NCBI RefSeq assembly: GCF_016629525.1
Contig: NZ_AP024269.1
Span: 868,001 to 932,000, forward strand
Reading direction: 5' to 3'
Source of the DNA: Kaistia sp. 32K
Lineage (GTDB): Bacteria; Pseudomonadota; Alphaproteobacteria; Rhizobiales; Kaistiaceae
Length of the DNA: 64,000 bases
Positions 35,323-44,036 of this stretch are shown here, piece after piece (the stretch's first letter is position 1; each line of letters opens with the position of its first letter). A program made the translations under genes and the position numbers. Below the pieces are notes generated by a model. That model did not search any database. It saw only the letters and a program-made list of their open reading frames with translations, and had not been told where the DNA came from.

Positions 35323-35365
35323 GGTCTCCTTGCGAGGGTCGGGCGATGCCACATCGGCTGGCAAT

Positions 35366-35397
35366 CGCGAATGCCTAAATTCTCACCAGTCGACCGT
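35366..35397 (-). promoter_or_regulatory. Candidate sulfur-regulon motif, copy B
   Basis: On the minus strand ACGGTCGACTGGTGAG then AATTTAGGCATTCGCG, matching copy A at 5561-5593 in the blocks ACGGT, GGTGAG, ATTT, GGC and GCG. It is located 44-75 bases upstream of metQ. It resembles the first block of SAM-II riboswitches but lacks their later conserved blocks. Confidence 0.4.
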
Positions 35398-35535
35398 GCT
35401 TTTTCGAGGGATCGGGTTGCCTCCATTCCTGCCGCGCGGGAAAAGCCGGCATGCCGGTGTGCGGTGCAGCGGAATTAAATGTCTCGACCCGCGCTTCCGG
35501 CTTCTCCCGTCGAGAAGCCGGAAGCGCGCCCCGAT

Positions 35536-36885
35536 CTACCGAAGCCGGGATTTCCACGCGCCCGCTTCGGGCCGGGGCACGCCGAGGTTTTCGCGCAATG
35601 TCGCCCCTTCATACTGCTCGCGGAACAGCCCGCGCCGCTGCAGTTCCGGCACGACATGCTCGGCGAACTGCTCGAAGGCGGCCGGCACATGGGCCGGCAC
35701 GATCATGAAACCGTCCGCCGCGTGGCGGTCGAACCACTCCTCCATCCGGTCGGCGATCACCGCCGGCGTGCCGACGAGATCGCCCTCGGTGCGGGCGCCA
35801 TACCATTTGCCGAGTTGCCGGACGGTGAGCTTCTCGCGCGTCGCGACCTCGAGTACCTCGCGGTAGTGGCCATAGACGCCCTTGACGTCGAGCGGCGGCA
35901 GCGGCTTGTCGAGGTCGAACTGCGAGAGGTCGACGTCGATATGATAGGAGAGGCGGGCGAGGCCGGCCTCCGCCGGCACCAGCTCCTCGAACTCGCGCTT
36001 TCGCGCCTCGGCCTCTTCCTCGGTCGCGCCAACGATCGGCGTCACCGCCGGCAGGATCTTGATGTGGTCGGGATCGCGGCCGTATTTGACCGCCAGCGAT
36101 TTCACGTCGGCAAAGAAGGCGATGGCGGAATCGATCGAAGCGTGGCTGCAGAAGATCACGTCGGCCCAGCGCGCGGCGAAGTCGCGGCCATCCGGCGACG
36201 AGCCGGCCTGGATGATGACGGGATAGCCCTGCGGCGAGCGCGGCAGGCTGAGCGGGCCCTGCACCTGGAAATGCCGGCCCTGGTGGTCGATCGAGGCGAC
36301 CTTGGCCGGATCGGCGAAATCGCCGCTCGCCTTGTCGAGCTTCAGCGCGCCGTCCTGCCAGCTGTCCCAGAGCTTGGCCGTGACCTCGAGGAACTCGTCG
36401 GCGCGCTGGTAGCGCTCGGTTCGCCCGGGCAGCTTCTCGTTGCCGAAATTCAGCGCCTCCGCGTCCTGGAACGAGGTGACGACGTTCCAGCCGGCGCGGC
36501 CGGCCGTCAGATGGTCGAGCGATGAGAAGGTGCGCGCGGCGTTGAAGGGCTGCTGATAGCCGGTCGAGAGCGTCGCGCCGACGCCGAGATGCTCGGTCGC
36601 CGCCGCGATCTGCGCGATGACCGGGATCGGGTCCAGCCGCGGCGTGCCGACGCCGTAATGCACGTGGTTTTCGATGCTGTTGCCGAAGCTTCTCGGGATG
36701 CCGAGGCTGTCGGCGAAGAAGACGAAGTCGAACCGCGCCGCTTCGAGGATGCGGCCGACCTTCTGGTAGAAGGCCGGCGAGAACCAGCCGGATTCCGCAT
36801 CCGGGTGGCGCCACGAGCCGACGCCGCCGGGTCCGGCGTTCATGAAGGCGGCGAGATGGATCTGTCCGGGGCGGGTACGGGGCAT
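35536..36885 (-). CDS. LLM-class FMN-dependent monooxygenase (NtaA/SnaA/DszA family)
   Basis: A 449-residue flavin monooxygenase of the nitrilotriacetate/dibenzothiophene-sulfone type. Family features are the start MPRTRPGQIHLAAFM, the FVFFADSLGIPRSFG segment, STGYQQPFNAARTFSSLDHLTAGRAGWNVVTS (about residues 105-135), and the QAGSSPDGRDFAARWADVIF core. I use the ATG at 36885; the long upstream frame is a shadow of ssuB. It lies 37 bases after the ATPase of an SsuCAB-type importer, so it probably desulfonates or oxidises the imported compound with FMNH2 from elsewhere. Confidence 0.9.
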   Translation of the reverse strand: MPRTRPGQIHLAAFMNAGPGGVGSWRHPDAESGWFSPAFYQKVGRILEAARFDFVFFADSLGIPRSFGNSIENHVHYGVGTPRLDPIPVIAQIAAATEHLGVGATLSTGYQQPFNAARTFSSLDHLTAGRAGWNVVTSFQDAEALNFGNEKLPGRTERYQRADEFLEVTAKLWDSWQDGALKLDKASGDFADPAKVASIDHQGRHFQVQGPLSLPRSPQGYPVIIQAGSSPDGRDFAARWADVIFCSHASIDSAIAFFADVKSLAVKYGRDPDHIKILPAVTPIVGATEEEAEARKREFEELVPAEAGLARLSYHIDVDLSQFDLDKPLPPLDVKGVYGHYREVLEVATREKLTVRQLGKWYGARTEGDLVGTPAVIADRMEEWFDRHAADGFMIVPAHVPAAFEQFAEHVVPELQRRGLFREQYEGATLRENLGVPRPEAGAWKSRLR

Positions 36886-36922
36886 GATGATTCCGGGGGA
36901 GAGCAGGGGCAGGGAGGTATTT

Positions 36923-37627
36923 TTACGAATGGGCCGGCAGCGGCACGCCGAGATGGCGCAGCAACTGGGCTTCGAGGGCGGCGAGATGGCCGTCCTCCGG
37001 ACTGCGCGGGCCGCGGCCCGAGATCGCAACGGTCTCGGAGATCCGGCCGCCGTCGAGCACGATGACGCGGTCGGCGAGCCGGACCGCTTCGGCGACGTCA
37101 TGCGTGACCATGACGACCGTCCAGCCATGGGCGCGCCAGAGCGTGCCGACGAGGTTCTGCATCTCGAGCTTGGTCAGCGCGTCGAGCGCGCCGAACGGTT
37201 CGTCGAGCAGCAGAACCTCGGGTTGGCGGACGAGAGCGCGCGCCAGCGAGACGCGCTGGGCCTGGCCGCCGGAAAGGGTCAGCGGCCAGGAGGCGGCCTT
37301 GCCGGCGAGGCCGACCTCGCCGAGCGCGTCGGCGACGATGCGGGCCCGGCCCTTCGCCGGCAGTCCGAAACCGACATTCTCCGCCACCTTGAGCCACGGC
37401 ATCAGCCGCGCCTCCTGGAAGGCGACGGCGAGCCGGTCGGTGGACTGGAGCTTGCCCGACGAGGCCTGCTCCAGTCCGGCGATGATGCGCAGCAAGGTCG
37501 ATTTGCCGGAGCCCGAGCGGCCGACGATGGCGATGAACTCGCCCTTCGGGATGACGAGATCGATCCCATCGAGAACGGGCGCATCGTCGAAGCGCTTCGA
37601 GATGCGCTCAAGCCTGATTTCGGGCAC
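36923..37627 (-). CDS. ssuB: Aliphatic sulfonate-type ABC transporter ATP-binding protein
   Basis: A 234-residue ATPase of the nitrate/sulfonate/taurine family: Walker A GRSGSGKST (about residues 36-44), signature LSGGQAQRVSLARAL, Walker B VLLLDEPFGALD, and the downstream THDVAEAVRLADRV typical of SsuB/TauB. It is encoded after the binding-protein gene and before LLM2. The precise cargo (alkanesulfonate, taurine, or a thiamine precursor) is open, so the symbol is by similarity. Confidence 0.85.
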   Translation of the reverse strand: MPEIRLERISKRFDDAPVLDGIDLVIPKGEFIAIVGRSGSGKSTLLRIIAGLEQASSGKLQSTDRLAVAFQEARLMPWLKVAENVGFGLPAKGRARIVADALGEVGLAGKAASWPLTLSGGQAQRVSLARALVRQPEVLLLDEPFGALDALTKLEMQNLVGTLWRAHGWTVVMVTHDVAEAVRLADRVIVLDGGRISETVAISGRGPRSPEDGHLAALEAQLLRHLGVPLPAHS

Positions 37628-37650
37628 GGCAGGGACTTTCGGTAATCAGA

Positions 37651-38616
37651 CTACTTCGACAGGTCGACGACGTAGTTCGCGATGTCGGGCGCCTTCTCGA
37701 TGAAGCCGAACTCGACATATTGCTGGCCGAGGCGGTTCAGATCGGCCACGGCGGCAGCGTCCAGCGGCAGGATCTTCGGCGTGTCGAAGCCGGCGACCAC
37801 CTTGGCGAGCTCTTCCGAGGCGCCGAACTCGCGATAGGCGTCGGGGATCAGCGCCGGGTTCGCGTGGGCGCGTGCGGCCTCCTCGACCAGTCCGTCATAG
37901 ACGGCCTTCAGCGCCTCATGGTGCTTCTCGGCGAATTCGCGGCTGACGATGTGGATCGACCAGTTGGCGGTCGGCAGCTGGTCGGCGGTCACCAGCACCT
38001 TGGAGCCTTCCGTCGCGACGGCGTTGGCGAAGTTCTGGTCATAGCTCGAGATCGCCGCGACCTGGCCGCTGGCGAAGGCGCTGGCGAAGCTCGACGTGTC
38101 CAGCGTGACCTTCTCGACCTTCGAGATGTCCAGCCCGGCTTCCTTGAAGGCGAGGTTGAGGACGTAGTCGCCGGTCGCGCCGGGGTTATCGATGCCGACC
38201 TTCTTGCCGTAGAGATCCTTAAGCGAGGTGACGCCCGAACCCGGCGCCGCGACGACGCCCTGGCTGTTGCCCGAATATTTCTCCAGCGCGAACGCCACCC
38301 AGTCGCTCTTCTGCGCCGAGAGATTGACGAAATAGCCCGTGCCCGTCGACGAGGCGTCGGCGCTGCCGGAGGTGACGGCGTTGTAGGCCGAGAACGGATC
38401 GAGCGGGCCGATGAACTCGGCCTTGGCGCCGACCTTGGCGAGTTCCTTCTCGAGGATGCCCGTGGTGCGGATGGTCGTCAGGTAGTTGGCGGTCGGCAGG
38501 AAGGCCGCGCGAAACGTCACCGCGTCCTCGGCCAGCGCCACGCCGCCGGAGAAGAGCAGCCAGAGCGAGGCCGCGACGGCCACGCGGCGGAGGCTGAAAT
38601 TCGAATGGAACATCAT
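37651..38616 (-). CDS. ssuA: Aliphatic sulfonate-type ABC transporter substrate-binding protein
   Basis: A 321-residue periplasmic protein of the SsuA/TauA/NMT1 type. The Sec signal is MMFHSNFSLRRVAVAASLWLLFSGGVALA-EDA. The first strand is FRAAFLPTANYLTTIRTTGILEKEL and the binding core SGSADASSTGTGYFVNLSAQKSDW with GQVAAISSYDQNF follows the sulfonate group. NMT1-type relatives bind thiamine-pyrimidine precursors, which matters because thiM is in the same operon. AAGGAC upstream supports the first ATG. Confidence 0.85.
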   Translation of the reverse strand: MMFHSNFSLRRVAVAASLWLLFSGGVALAEDAVTFRAAFLPTANYLTTIRTTGILEKELAKVGAKAEFIGPLDPFSAYNAVTSGSADASSTGTGYFVNLSAQKSDWVAFALEKYSGNSQGVVAAPGSGVTSLKDLYGKKVGIDNPGATGDYVLNLAFKEAGLDISKVEKVTLDTSSFASAFASGQVAAISSYDQNFANAVATEGSKVLVTADQLPTANWSIHIVSREFAEKHHEALKAVYDGLVEEAARAHANPALIPDAYREFGASEELAKVVAGFDTPKILPLDAAAVADLNRLGQQYVEFGFIEKAPDIANYVVDLSK

Positions 38617-38669
38617 GTCGTCCTTGGAGGGAGGGGAGGCAGGGAGGAGGGTTTGGCAGTCGATCGCGA

Positions 38670-39503
38670 TCAGCGCCCGTCATAGCTGTTGCGCCAGGCG
38701 AGGAGGCGACCCTCCAGCAGGCGGACCAGATAGTCGGTGAGGATGCCGAGCAGCGCGTAGATGACGATGCAGAGGAAGACCTGGTCGGTCCGCACGAAGC
38801 GTTGCGCCTGCGCCAGGATGAAGCCGATGCCGGCATTGGCGTTGACGGTCTCGCTGGTGACGAGCGCGATCCAGGCGATGGCGAGCGAGAAGCGCAGGCC
38901 GGTCAGGATCGAGGGCAGCGCGCCGAGGAACAGGATCTTGGTGGCGATCAGGCGCCTCGGCACCCGGTAGACCAGCCCGACCTCGACCAGCTTGCTGTCG
39001 ACATTGCGCACACCGGCGAAGGTGTTCAAATAGATTGGCACCAGCACGCCGACGGCGATCAGCGACACCTTCATCCATTCGCCGATGCCGAAGGCGACGA
39101 TGAAGAGCGGCACCAGCGCGTTGAACGGCACAGCGCGCAGCATCTGCAGCGGCTTGTCGACCGCGATCTGGGCGACCCGGTAGTAGCCGGCGAGCAGCCC
39201 GGCGGCGAGGCCGAGCGCGACGCCGAGCAGAGTACCGGCGAGCACCCGGGCGAGGCTGGCGACAAGCGCCTGCGGCAGCTTGCCGTTCAGCGTCAGCTCC
39301 CAGCCGGCCGCGATGACCTGCACCGGCGAGGGAAGCGCCTTCGGTCCGACGAGGCCGATGGCCGACACGAACCACCAGACCAGCAGGATGGCAATCGGGC
39401 TGAGCCAGGGGAGCAGGAGGCCCCTAGCAAGGCTGGCTCTGCGTCCGCGCGGCGAAGGCCCGGCGAAGCCGGCCTGCCGCAACGTCTCGGTCTCGGCGCT
39501 CAT
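38670..39503 (-). CDS. ssuC: Aliphatic sulfonate-type ABC transporter permease
   Basis: A 277-residue inner-membrane permease with six hydrophobic segments. It starts MSAETETLRQAG, has the first TM in LLPWLSPIAILLVWWFVSAI, LLRAVPFNALVPLFIVAFGIGEWMKVSLI, and the EAA-type loop VEVGLVYRVPRRLIATKILFLGALPSILTGLRFSLAIAW. ATG 39503 is 16 bases after the thiM stop; the longer frame is a thiM shadow. It partners SsuA/SsuB. Confidence 0.87.
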   Translation of the reverse strand: MSAETETLRQAGFAGPSPRGRRASLARGLLLPWLSPIAILLVWWFVSAIGLVGPKALPSPVQVIAAGWELTLNGKLPQALVASLARVLAGTLLGVALGLAAGLLAGYYRVAQIAVDKPLQMLRAVPFNALVPLFIVAFGIGEWMKVSLIAVGVLVPIYLNTFAGVRNVDSKLVEVGLVYRVPRRLIATKILFLGALPSILTGLRFSLAIAWIALVTSETVNANAGIGFILAQAQRFVRTDQVFLCIVIYALLGILTDYLVRLLEGRLLAWRNSYDGR

Positions 39504-39519
39504 GGGTTCGGTAATCGTC

Positions 39520-40305
39520 TCAGGCCGCGGGATCGAGCAGCGACAACTGATCCAGCAGCGCGACCGAGAACGAGCCGGTTCCCGGCGCGATCGCCGCGGC
39601 CCGCTCGGCGGCCACGGCGAGAACCGCATGGGCGGATACTGCCGCCTGAAGCCGGTCCGGCACAACCCCCGCAAACGCTGCCACTAGGGCTCCGAGACTG
39701 CATCCCGTGCCGGTCACGCGGGTGAGATTGACGTGGCCGCCCGGCACCGAGACGACGGTTTCGCCATCGGTGATGTAGTCGGTCGGGCCGCTGACGGCGA
39801 CGATGCCGCCGGTCTTCTTGGCGAGGCTCTGCGCGAAGGGGATGGCCTCTTCCGGGCTGGCGGTCGAATCCACGCCCTTGGTGCCGCCCTCGCCACCCGC
39901 GAGCGCGATCACCTCGCTGGCATTGCCGCGCACGACGCCGGGGCGGAGCTCAACCAGCTCGGCCGCGAGGCGGTCATTCGCCGTCGCGCCGGCGCCGACC
40001 GTCACCGGATCCAGCACCCAGGGCGTCTGCTTGGCCGAGGCGGCCTTTGCGACTGCCAGCAGGATTGCCGGATCGTCGGCCACCAGCGCTGCCAGGTTGA
40101 TCCAGACGCCCTGCGCGATGCCGGCGAAATGCTCGGCCGCCGAGGGCATCCCGCCGATGGCGGGCGACGCGCCGACCGCGAGCAGCACGTTCGCGCTCAA
40201 CGGCGCGGCGATGTAGTTGGTGAGGCCGAAGACCAGCGGCGAAGCGGCGCGGACGGCGCGCAGGTCGGATGCGATGGCGGGGGCGGGCCAGGTCTGGGAG
40301 GTCAT
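39520..40305 (-). CDS. thiM: Hydroxyethylthiazole kinase
   Basis: A 261-residue ribokinase-fold enzyme that phosphorylates 4-methyl-5-(2-hydroxyethyl)thiazole in thiamine salvage. Conserved blocks: SPLVFGLTNYIAAPLSANVLLAVGASPAIG, WVLDPVTVGAGATANDRLA, VRGNASEV, and the catalytic GTGCSLGALVAAF near residue 205. It is the first gene of an operon with an SsuCAB-like importer and LLM2, with no other thiamine genes and no visible TPP riboswitch. The thiazole contains sulfur, so the operon may scavenge a sulfur heterocycle or a thiamine fragment. Confidence 0.92.
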   Translation of the reverse strand: MTSQTWPAPAIASDLRAVRAASPLVFGLTNYIAAPLSANVLLAVGASPAIGGMPSAAEHFAGIAQGVWINLAALVADDPAILLAVAKAASAKQTPWVLDPVTVGAGATANDRLAAELVELRPGVVRGNASEVIALAGGEGGTKGVDSTASPEEAIPFAQSLAKKTGGIVAVSGPTDYITDGETVVSVPGGHVNLTRVTGTGCSLGALVAAFAGVVPDRLQAAVSAHAVLAVAAERAAAIAPGTGSFSVALLDQLSLLDPAA

Positions 40306-40540
40306 GGTTCTCGATCTCGAGCAGGCCTCCGACCATGGGTTCGGGAGGCGCGATGGGTTCTCCGGGAGCCGCTGTTGACGCGGGCTCCTCGGGAAGAAAC
40401 GGTCGCCAGCTTATGGAGTTTGGCGGGCGGCCGAAACGCCGTAACGCGCTGAAATATCAAGCGAAAGGCACATGCTATTTCGCGCCGGCTGACAAGCGGG
40501 AAATATCATTTCTGGATCTTCGCGGGGCCTCGCGCCGGAT

Positions 40541-42199
40541 CTACGCCGCCGACGGTTCGAGCTCGCTTGCGCGCGTCTGCACATCGAGTTTGGGGAGATG
40601 CGGCGCCGAGGCCAGCAGGCGGCGGGTGAAGGCGTGCTGGGGATTGGCGAACAGCGCTTCCGTCGCGCCGCGCTCGACGACCTTGCCGTCCAGCATCACC
40701 AGAACCTCGTCGCTGATCTCGCGGATGACGCCGAGGTCGTGCGAGATGAACAGGTAGGAGACGCCCAGTTCGTCCTGCAATTCGCGCAGGAGATCGAGCA
40801 CCTGCGCCTGGACGGAGACGTCGAGCGCCGAAACCGGTTCGTCGCAGACGATCACCTTGGGGTTCGAGGCGATGGCGCGGGCGATCGCGATGCGCTGGCG
40901 CTGCCCGCCGGAGAGCTGCAGCGGCCACCGCCCGGCGTAATCGGGCGAAAGGCGCACCTTTTCCAGGAGCGACGCGATCCGCTCGGCGTGCTGGCCGCGG
41001 GGCAGGCCGCCGGCGTCGAGCGCATCGGAGAGGATCCGGCCGACATTCCAGCGCGGATCGAAGGAACTGAGCGGATCCTGGTAGATCACGCTGAAGCGCG
41101 GCCGTTGCGGACGCCGCGCGCGTTCGGACACGGCCTCCCTGCCGGCGCCGTTCCAGGGCCGTCCGTCGAAGCGCACTTCGCCGCCATCCGGCCCGACCAG
41201 GCCGAGCGCGATCCGCGCCGCCGTCGTCTTGCCGGAGCCGGATTCGCCAACGATGCCGAGGGTCTGGCCGGCGCGAAGCGAGAAGCTGACGTCGTCGACG
41301 ACACGGCGATCGCGACGGTCCGGACCGATATAGGTCTTGGACAGCTTCGACGCTTCCAGAACGACCGGGGCTGGCGCCGCGTTGGCTTCGGCGGGAACGC
41401 GCGACCGGTGCGGCCGCGCGCCGGGCACCGAGCCGAGCAGCAGGCGAGTATAGGCGTGCGACGGTTGGCCAAGCACGATGTCGGTCGGGCCCTGCTCGAC
41501 CACCTCGCCCTGATGCATCACCACCACCTCGTCGGCGATCCGCGAGACGACGGCGAGGTCGTGGCTGATGATGAGCAGGCCCTTGCCGCGTTGCTTCACC
41601 GCCTCCAGCACGTTCAGGATCTGCGCCTGCACGGTCGTGTCGAGCGCCGTGGTCGGCTCGTCAGCGATGACAACAGCCGGGTCGAGCGCGAGCGCGGTGG
41701 CGATCAGGGCGCGCTGGCGCAGGCCGCCGGAAAGCTGGTCGGGCCGCTGCCGGGCGCGCAGATGCGGCTCCGGAATGCCGACGAGGTCGAGCAGTTCCAG
41801 CATCCGCTGGCGCCGGGTCTCGCGCGTGCCCCAGCCATGCGCCGAGAGCGCCTCGATCAGTTCGTCGCCGACGGCGCGGAGCGGATCGAGCGAGACGAGC
41901 GCATCCTGCAGCACGAAGCCGATATCCTTGCCGCGCAACTGGCGCCATTGCCGGTCGCTCAGGGAACGGAGGTCGGTGTCGCCATAGTGCAGCCGCGTCG
42001 CCGATATGCCGGCGCCGGCGCCCGCCAGTCCGACCAGCGTGCGCGCCGTGACGCTCTTGCCGGAGCCGGATTCGCCGACCAGCGCCACCGCCTTGCCGGG
42101 CTCGACGGTGAAGGAGACGCCATGGACGACCCGCTTGCGGTTCGCACCACGGCCGAGCTCGACCGAGAGGTTTTCGACGGTGAGGGAATGGCCGGTCAT
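40541..42199 (-). CDS. Peptide-type ABC transporter ATPase, fused DppD-DppF
   Basis: A 552-residue double ATPase: domain 1 [41 protein letters not shown]; domain 2 [43 protein letters not shown] 42199 overlaps the permease stop by 4 bases; the longer upstream frame is a shadow. It is the last gene of the LLM1-importer operon, and a 235-base gap separates it from thiM. Confidence 0.93.
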   Translation of the reverse strand: MTGHSLTVENLSVELGRGANRKRVVHGVSFTVEPGKAVALVGESGSGKSVTARTLVGLAGAGAGISATRLHYGDTDLRSLSDRQWRQLRGKDIGFVLQDALVSLDPLRAVGDELIEALSAHGWGTRETRRQRMLELLDLVGIPEPHLRARQRPDQLSGGLRQRALIATALALDPAVVIADEPTTALDTTVQAQILNVLEAVKQRGKGLLIISHDLAVVSRIADEVVVMHQGEVVEQGPTDIVLGQPSHAYTRLLLGSVPGARPHRSRVPAEANAAPAPVVLEASKLSKTYIGPDRRDRRVVDDVSFSLRAGQTLGIVGESGSGKTTAARIALGLVGPDGGEVRFDGRPWNGAGREAVSERARRPQRPRFSVIYQDPLSSFDPRWNVGRILSDALDAGGLPRGQHAERIASLLEKVRLSPDYAGRWPLQLSGGQRQRIAIARAIASNPKVIVCDEPVSALDVSVQAQVLDLLRELQDELGVSYLFISHDLGVIREISDEVLVMLDGKVVERGATEALFANPQHAFTRRLLASAPHLPKLDVQTRASELEPSAA

Positions 42200-43059
42200 G
42201 CGCCGCGTCCTTCCAGCCGGCGCTGCAGATAGCGGCCGAAGACGGTGGTGGCGAGTGTCGTCAGCACGATGAAGAGGCCGGGGAAGAAGGTCAGCCACCA
42301 GGCGCGCTGCACGAAGTCGCGGCCCATGGCGAGCATGGTTCCCCATTCCGCTGCCGGCGGCTTGGCGCCGAGGCCGAGGAAGGAGAGCGCCGAGGACCAG
42401 ACGATCGCCTGGCCGATCCCCATGGTGATGGCGACGATCAGCGGCCGCATGGCGTTGGGCAGGATCTGCCGCGCGATGGTGCGGAGCGGTGGATGGCCGA
42501 GCGCCCGGGCCGCCTCGACATAGCCGGCGTTGCGCGCCGTGATGACCTGGCCGAGCACCATGCGGGCATAGCCGGGCGCGGTGCCGATGCCGGTCGCGAT
42601 GATCAGCGGCCCGATGCCGCTGCCGAGCTGCGCCGCGAACAGGAGCGCCAAAACCAGCGTCGGAAAGGAGAACAACACGTCGAGCAGCCACGACACGGCG
42701 CGCTCGGCGAAGCGCCCGCCCAGCCCGCCGATCAGTCCGAGGACGATCGCCAGGCTCATCGACAGCGCCACGGCGCCGATGCCGAGCAGCAGGGATTGCC
42801 GGGCCCCGTAGATCACGCGGGTAAAGATGTCCCGGCCGGATTGGTCCGTGCCGAAGAAGTGCGCTGAGCTCGGCGGCTGGAAGGCCTCGCGCGGCGCGAT
42901 CGCCAGCGGATTGGCGGCGGTGAAGAGCCGCGGCTCGATGGCGGCGAGCGCCAGCGCGACCAGGAAGAGGCCTGCGAGAACCGCGCCCAGCGGAGGCAGC
43001 CGGAGGGCCGGAAATCGCCAGGCGCCGGGACGGATCGATAAAGCGTCGGAAAAGCTCAT
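42196..43059 (-). CDS. Peptide-type ABC transporter permease (DppC-like)
   Basis: A 287-residue inner-membrane permease: SAHFFGTDQSGRDIFTRVIYGAR signature (about residues 68-90) and EAARALGHPPLRTIARQILPNAMRPL as EAA loop, ending in a helix before GRYLQRRLEGRGA. ATG 43059 overlaps the upstream permease stop by 4 bases. Confidence 0.93.
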   Translation of the reverse strand: MSFSDALSIRPGAWRFPALRLPPLGAVLAGLFLVALALAAIEPRLFTAANPLAIAPREAFQPPSSAHFFGTDQSGRDIFTRVIYGARQSLLLGIGAVALSMSLAIVLGLIGGLGGRFAERAVSWLLDVLFSFPTLVLALLFAAQLGSGIGPLIIATGIGTAPGYARMVLGQVITARNAGYVEAARALGHPPLRTIARQILPNAMRPLIVAITMGIGQAIVWSSALSFLGLGAKPPAAEWGTMLAMGRDFVQRAWWLTFFPGLFIVLTTLATTVFGRYLQRRLEGRGA

Positions 43060-44036
43060 CGCGTGGCTGCCTTGATACGGGGATCGACGAGGACGAACAG
43101 CAGGTCGGCGACGGTGCTGGCGAGGATGTAGACGATGGTCACCACCAGCGTGACGCCGATCGTCAGCGGCATGTCCTGGCGCGAAACGGCCTGATAGAGG
43201 ACGCGGCCGAGCCCCTGCCGCGAGAAGATCACCTCGACCAGCACGGCGTTGCCGATCAGCGACCCCACCGCCCAGGCCGAGAGGCTGATGCCGGGGAGGA
43301 CGGCGTGGCGGAGCGCATGGCGCAGCCGCACCGCGAGGTCGGACAGGCCGCGCGTCCGCGCCGACAGGATGAAGGGCTGGTCGAGCGCGAGTTCCAAGGA
43401 TTCCCGCGTCACCTGCGCCAGGAAGCCGGCAAGCGGGATGGCAAGCGCCAGCGTCGGCAGGACGAGGTCGGCGAAGCCGTCGCGGCTCTGTGGCGGAAAC
43501 CACTTCAGCCCGAAGGCGAACACCGCGAGCAGGACCAGCGCCAGCCAGAACTGCGGCAGCGCCGCTGCCACCGCCTCCAATCCGGAGCCGAGGGCGCTGA
43601 GGAGGCGGTTGCGTCGCGTCGTGCCGATGACGGAGGCAAGCGCCAGGGCCCAGGCGACGACCAGCGCCGACGCCGTCAATTGCAGCGTCGGGCCGATCTG
43701 TTCCGCGATGACGCGGACCACCGGCTGGCGCTGCGAGAAGGAGATGCCGAGATTGCCGGTGACCAGCCGCTGCAGATAGAGGCCGTACTGGACGTGCAGC
43801 GGCCGGTCGAGCCCGAGCTCACGGATCGTCGCGGCGATCGTCTCGGGGCTGGGGTTGGCGGTCGGGCCGCCCAGAACGGCGCGGACGGGATCGCCCGGCG
43901 TCAGCTTCAGCGCGAAGAAGGTCACGGTCGCCGACGCCAGCAGCACGAGGATTCCGACCAGCGCGCGGATCGCCACGCGCTGGCCGATGCGTCGCAGGCC
44001 GTCACCGGATGGGAGAGCCAGGACGCCCGCGCTCAT
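43056..44036 (-). CDS. Peptide-type ABC transporter permease (DppB-like)
   Basis: A 326-residue inner-membrane permease. It has an N-terminal TM helix (ALVGILVLLASATVTFFALKLTPGDP), the periplasmic region with ELGLDRPLHVQYGLYLQRLVTGNLG, and an EAA-like loop LSARTRGLSDLAVRLRHALRHAVLPG. ATG 44036 overlaps the SBP stop by 4 bases, so the roughly 100 preceding codons in the same frame are a shadow. Confidence 0.92.
   Translation of the reverse strand: MSAGVLALPSGDGLRRIGQRVAIRALVGILVLLASATVTFFALKLTPGDPVRAVLGGPTANPSPETIAATIRELGLDRPLHVQYGLYLQRLVTGNLGISFSQRQPVVRVIAEQIGPTLQLTASALVVAWALALASVIGTTRRNRLLSALGSGLEAVAAALPQFWLALVLLAVFAFGLKWFPPQSRDGFADLVLPTLALAIPLAGFLAQVTRESLELALDQPFILSARTRGLSDLAVRLRHALRHAVLPGISLSAWAVGSLIGNAVLVEVIFSRQGLGRVLYQAVSRQDMPLTIGVTLVVTIVYILASTVADLLFVLVDPRIKAATR

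Noticed and set aside
35323..35400. SAM-II type riboswitch upstream of metQ
   Set aside because: The GGTGAG..ATTT block resembles the start of SAM-II, but the later ACGTTAAAC and GCTAAA blocks are absent, so I list it only as a candidate motif.
40306..40540. TPP riboswitch upstream of thiM
   Set aside because: Reading the minus strand I find no CUGAGA block or the second conserved TPP-binding block; only a GC hairpin at about 40366-40395 (GGAGCC..GGCTCC) without a T-tract.
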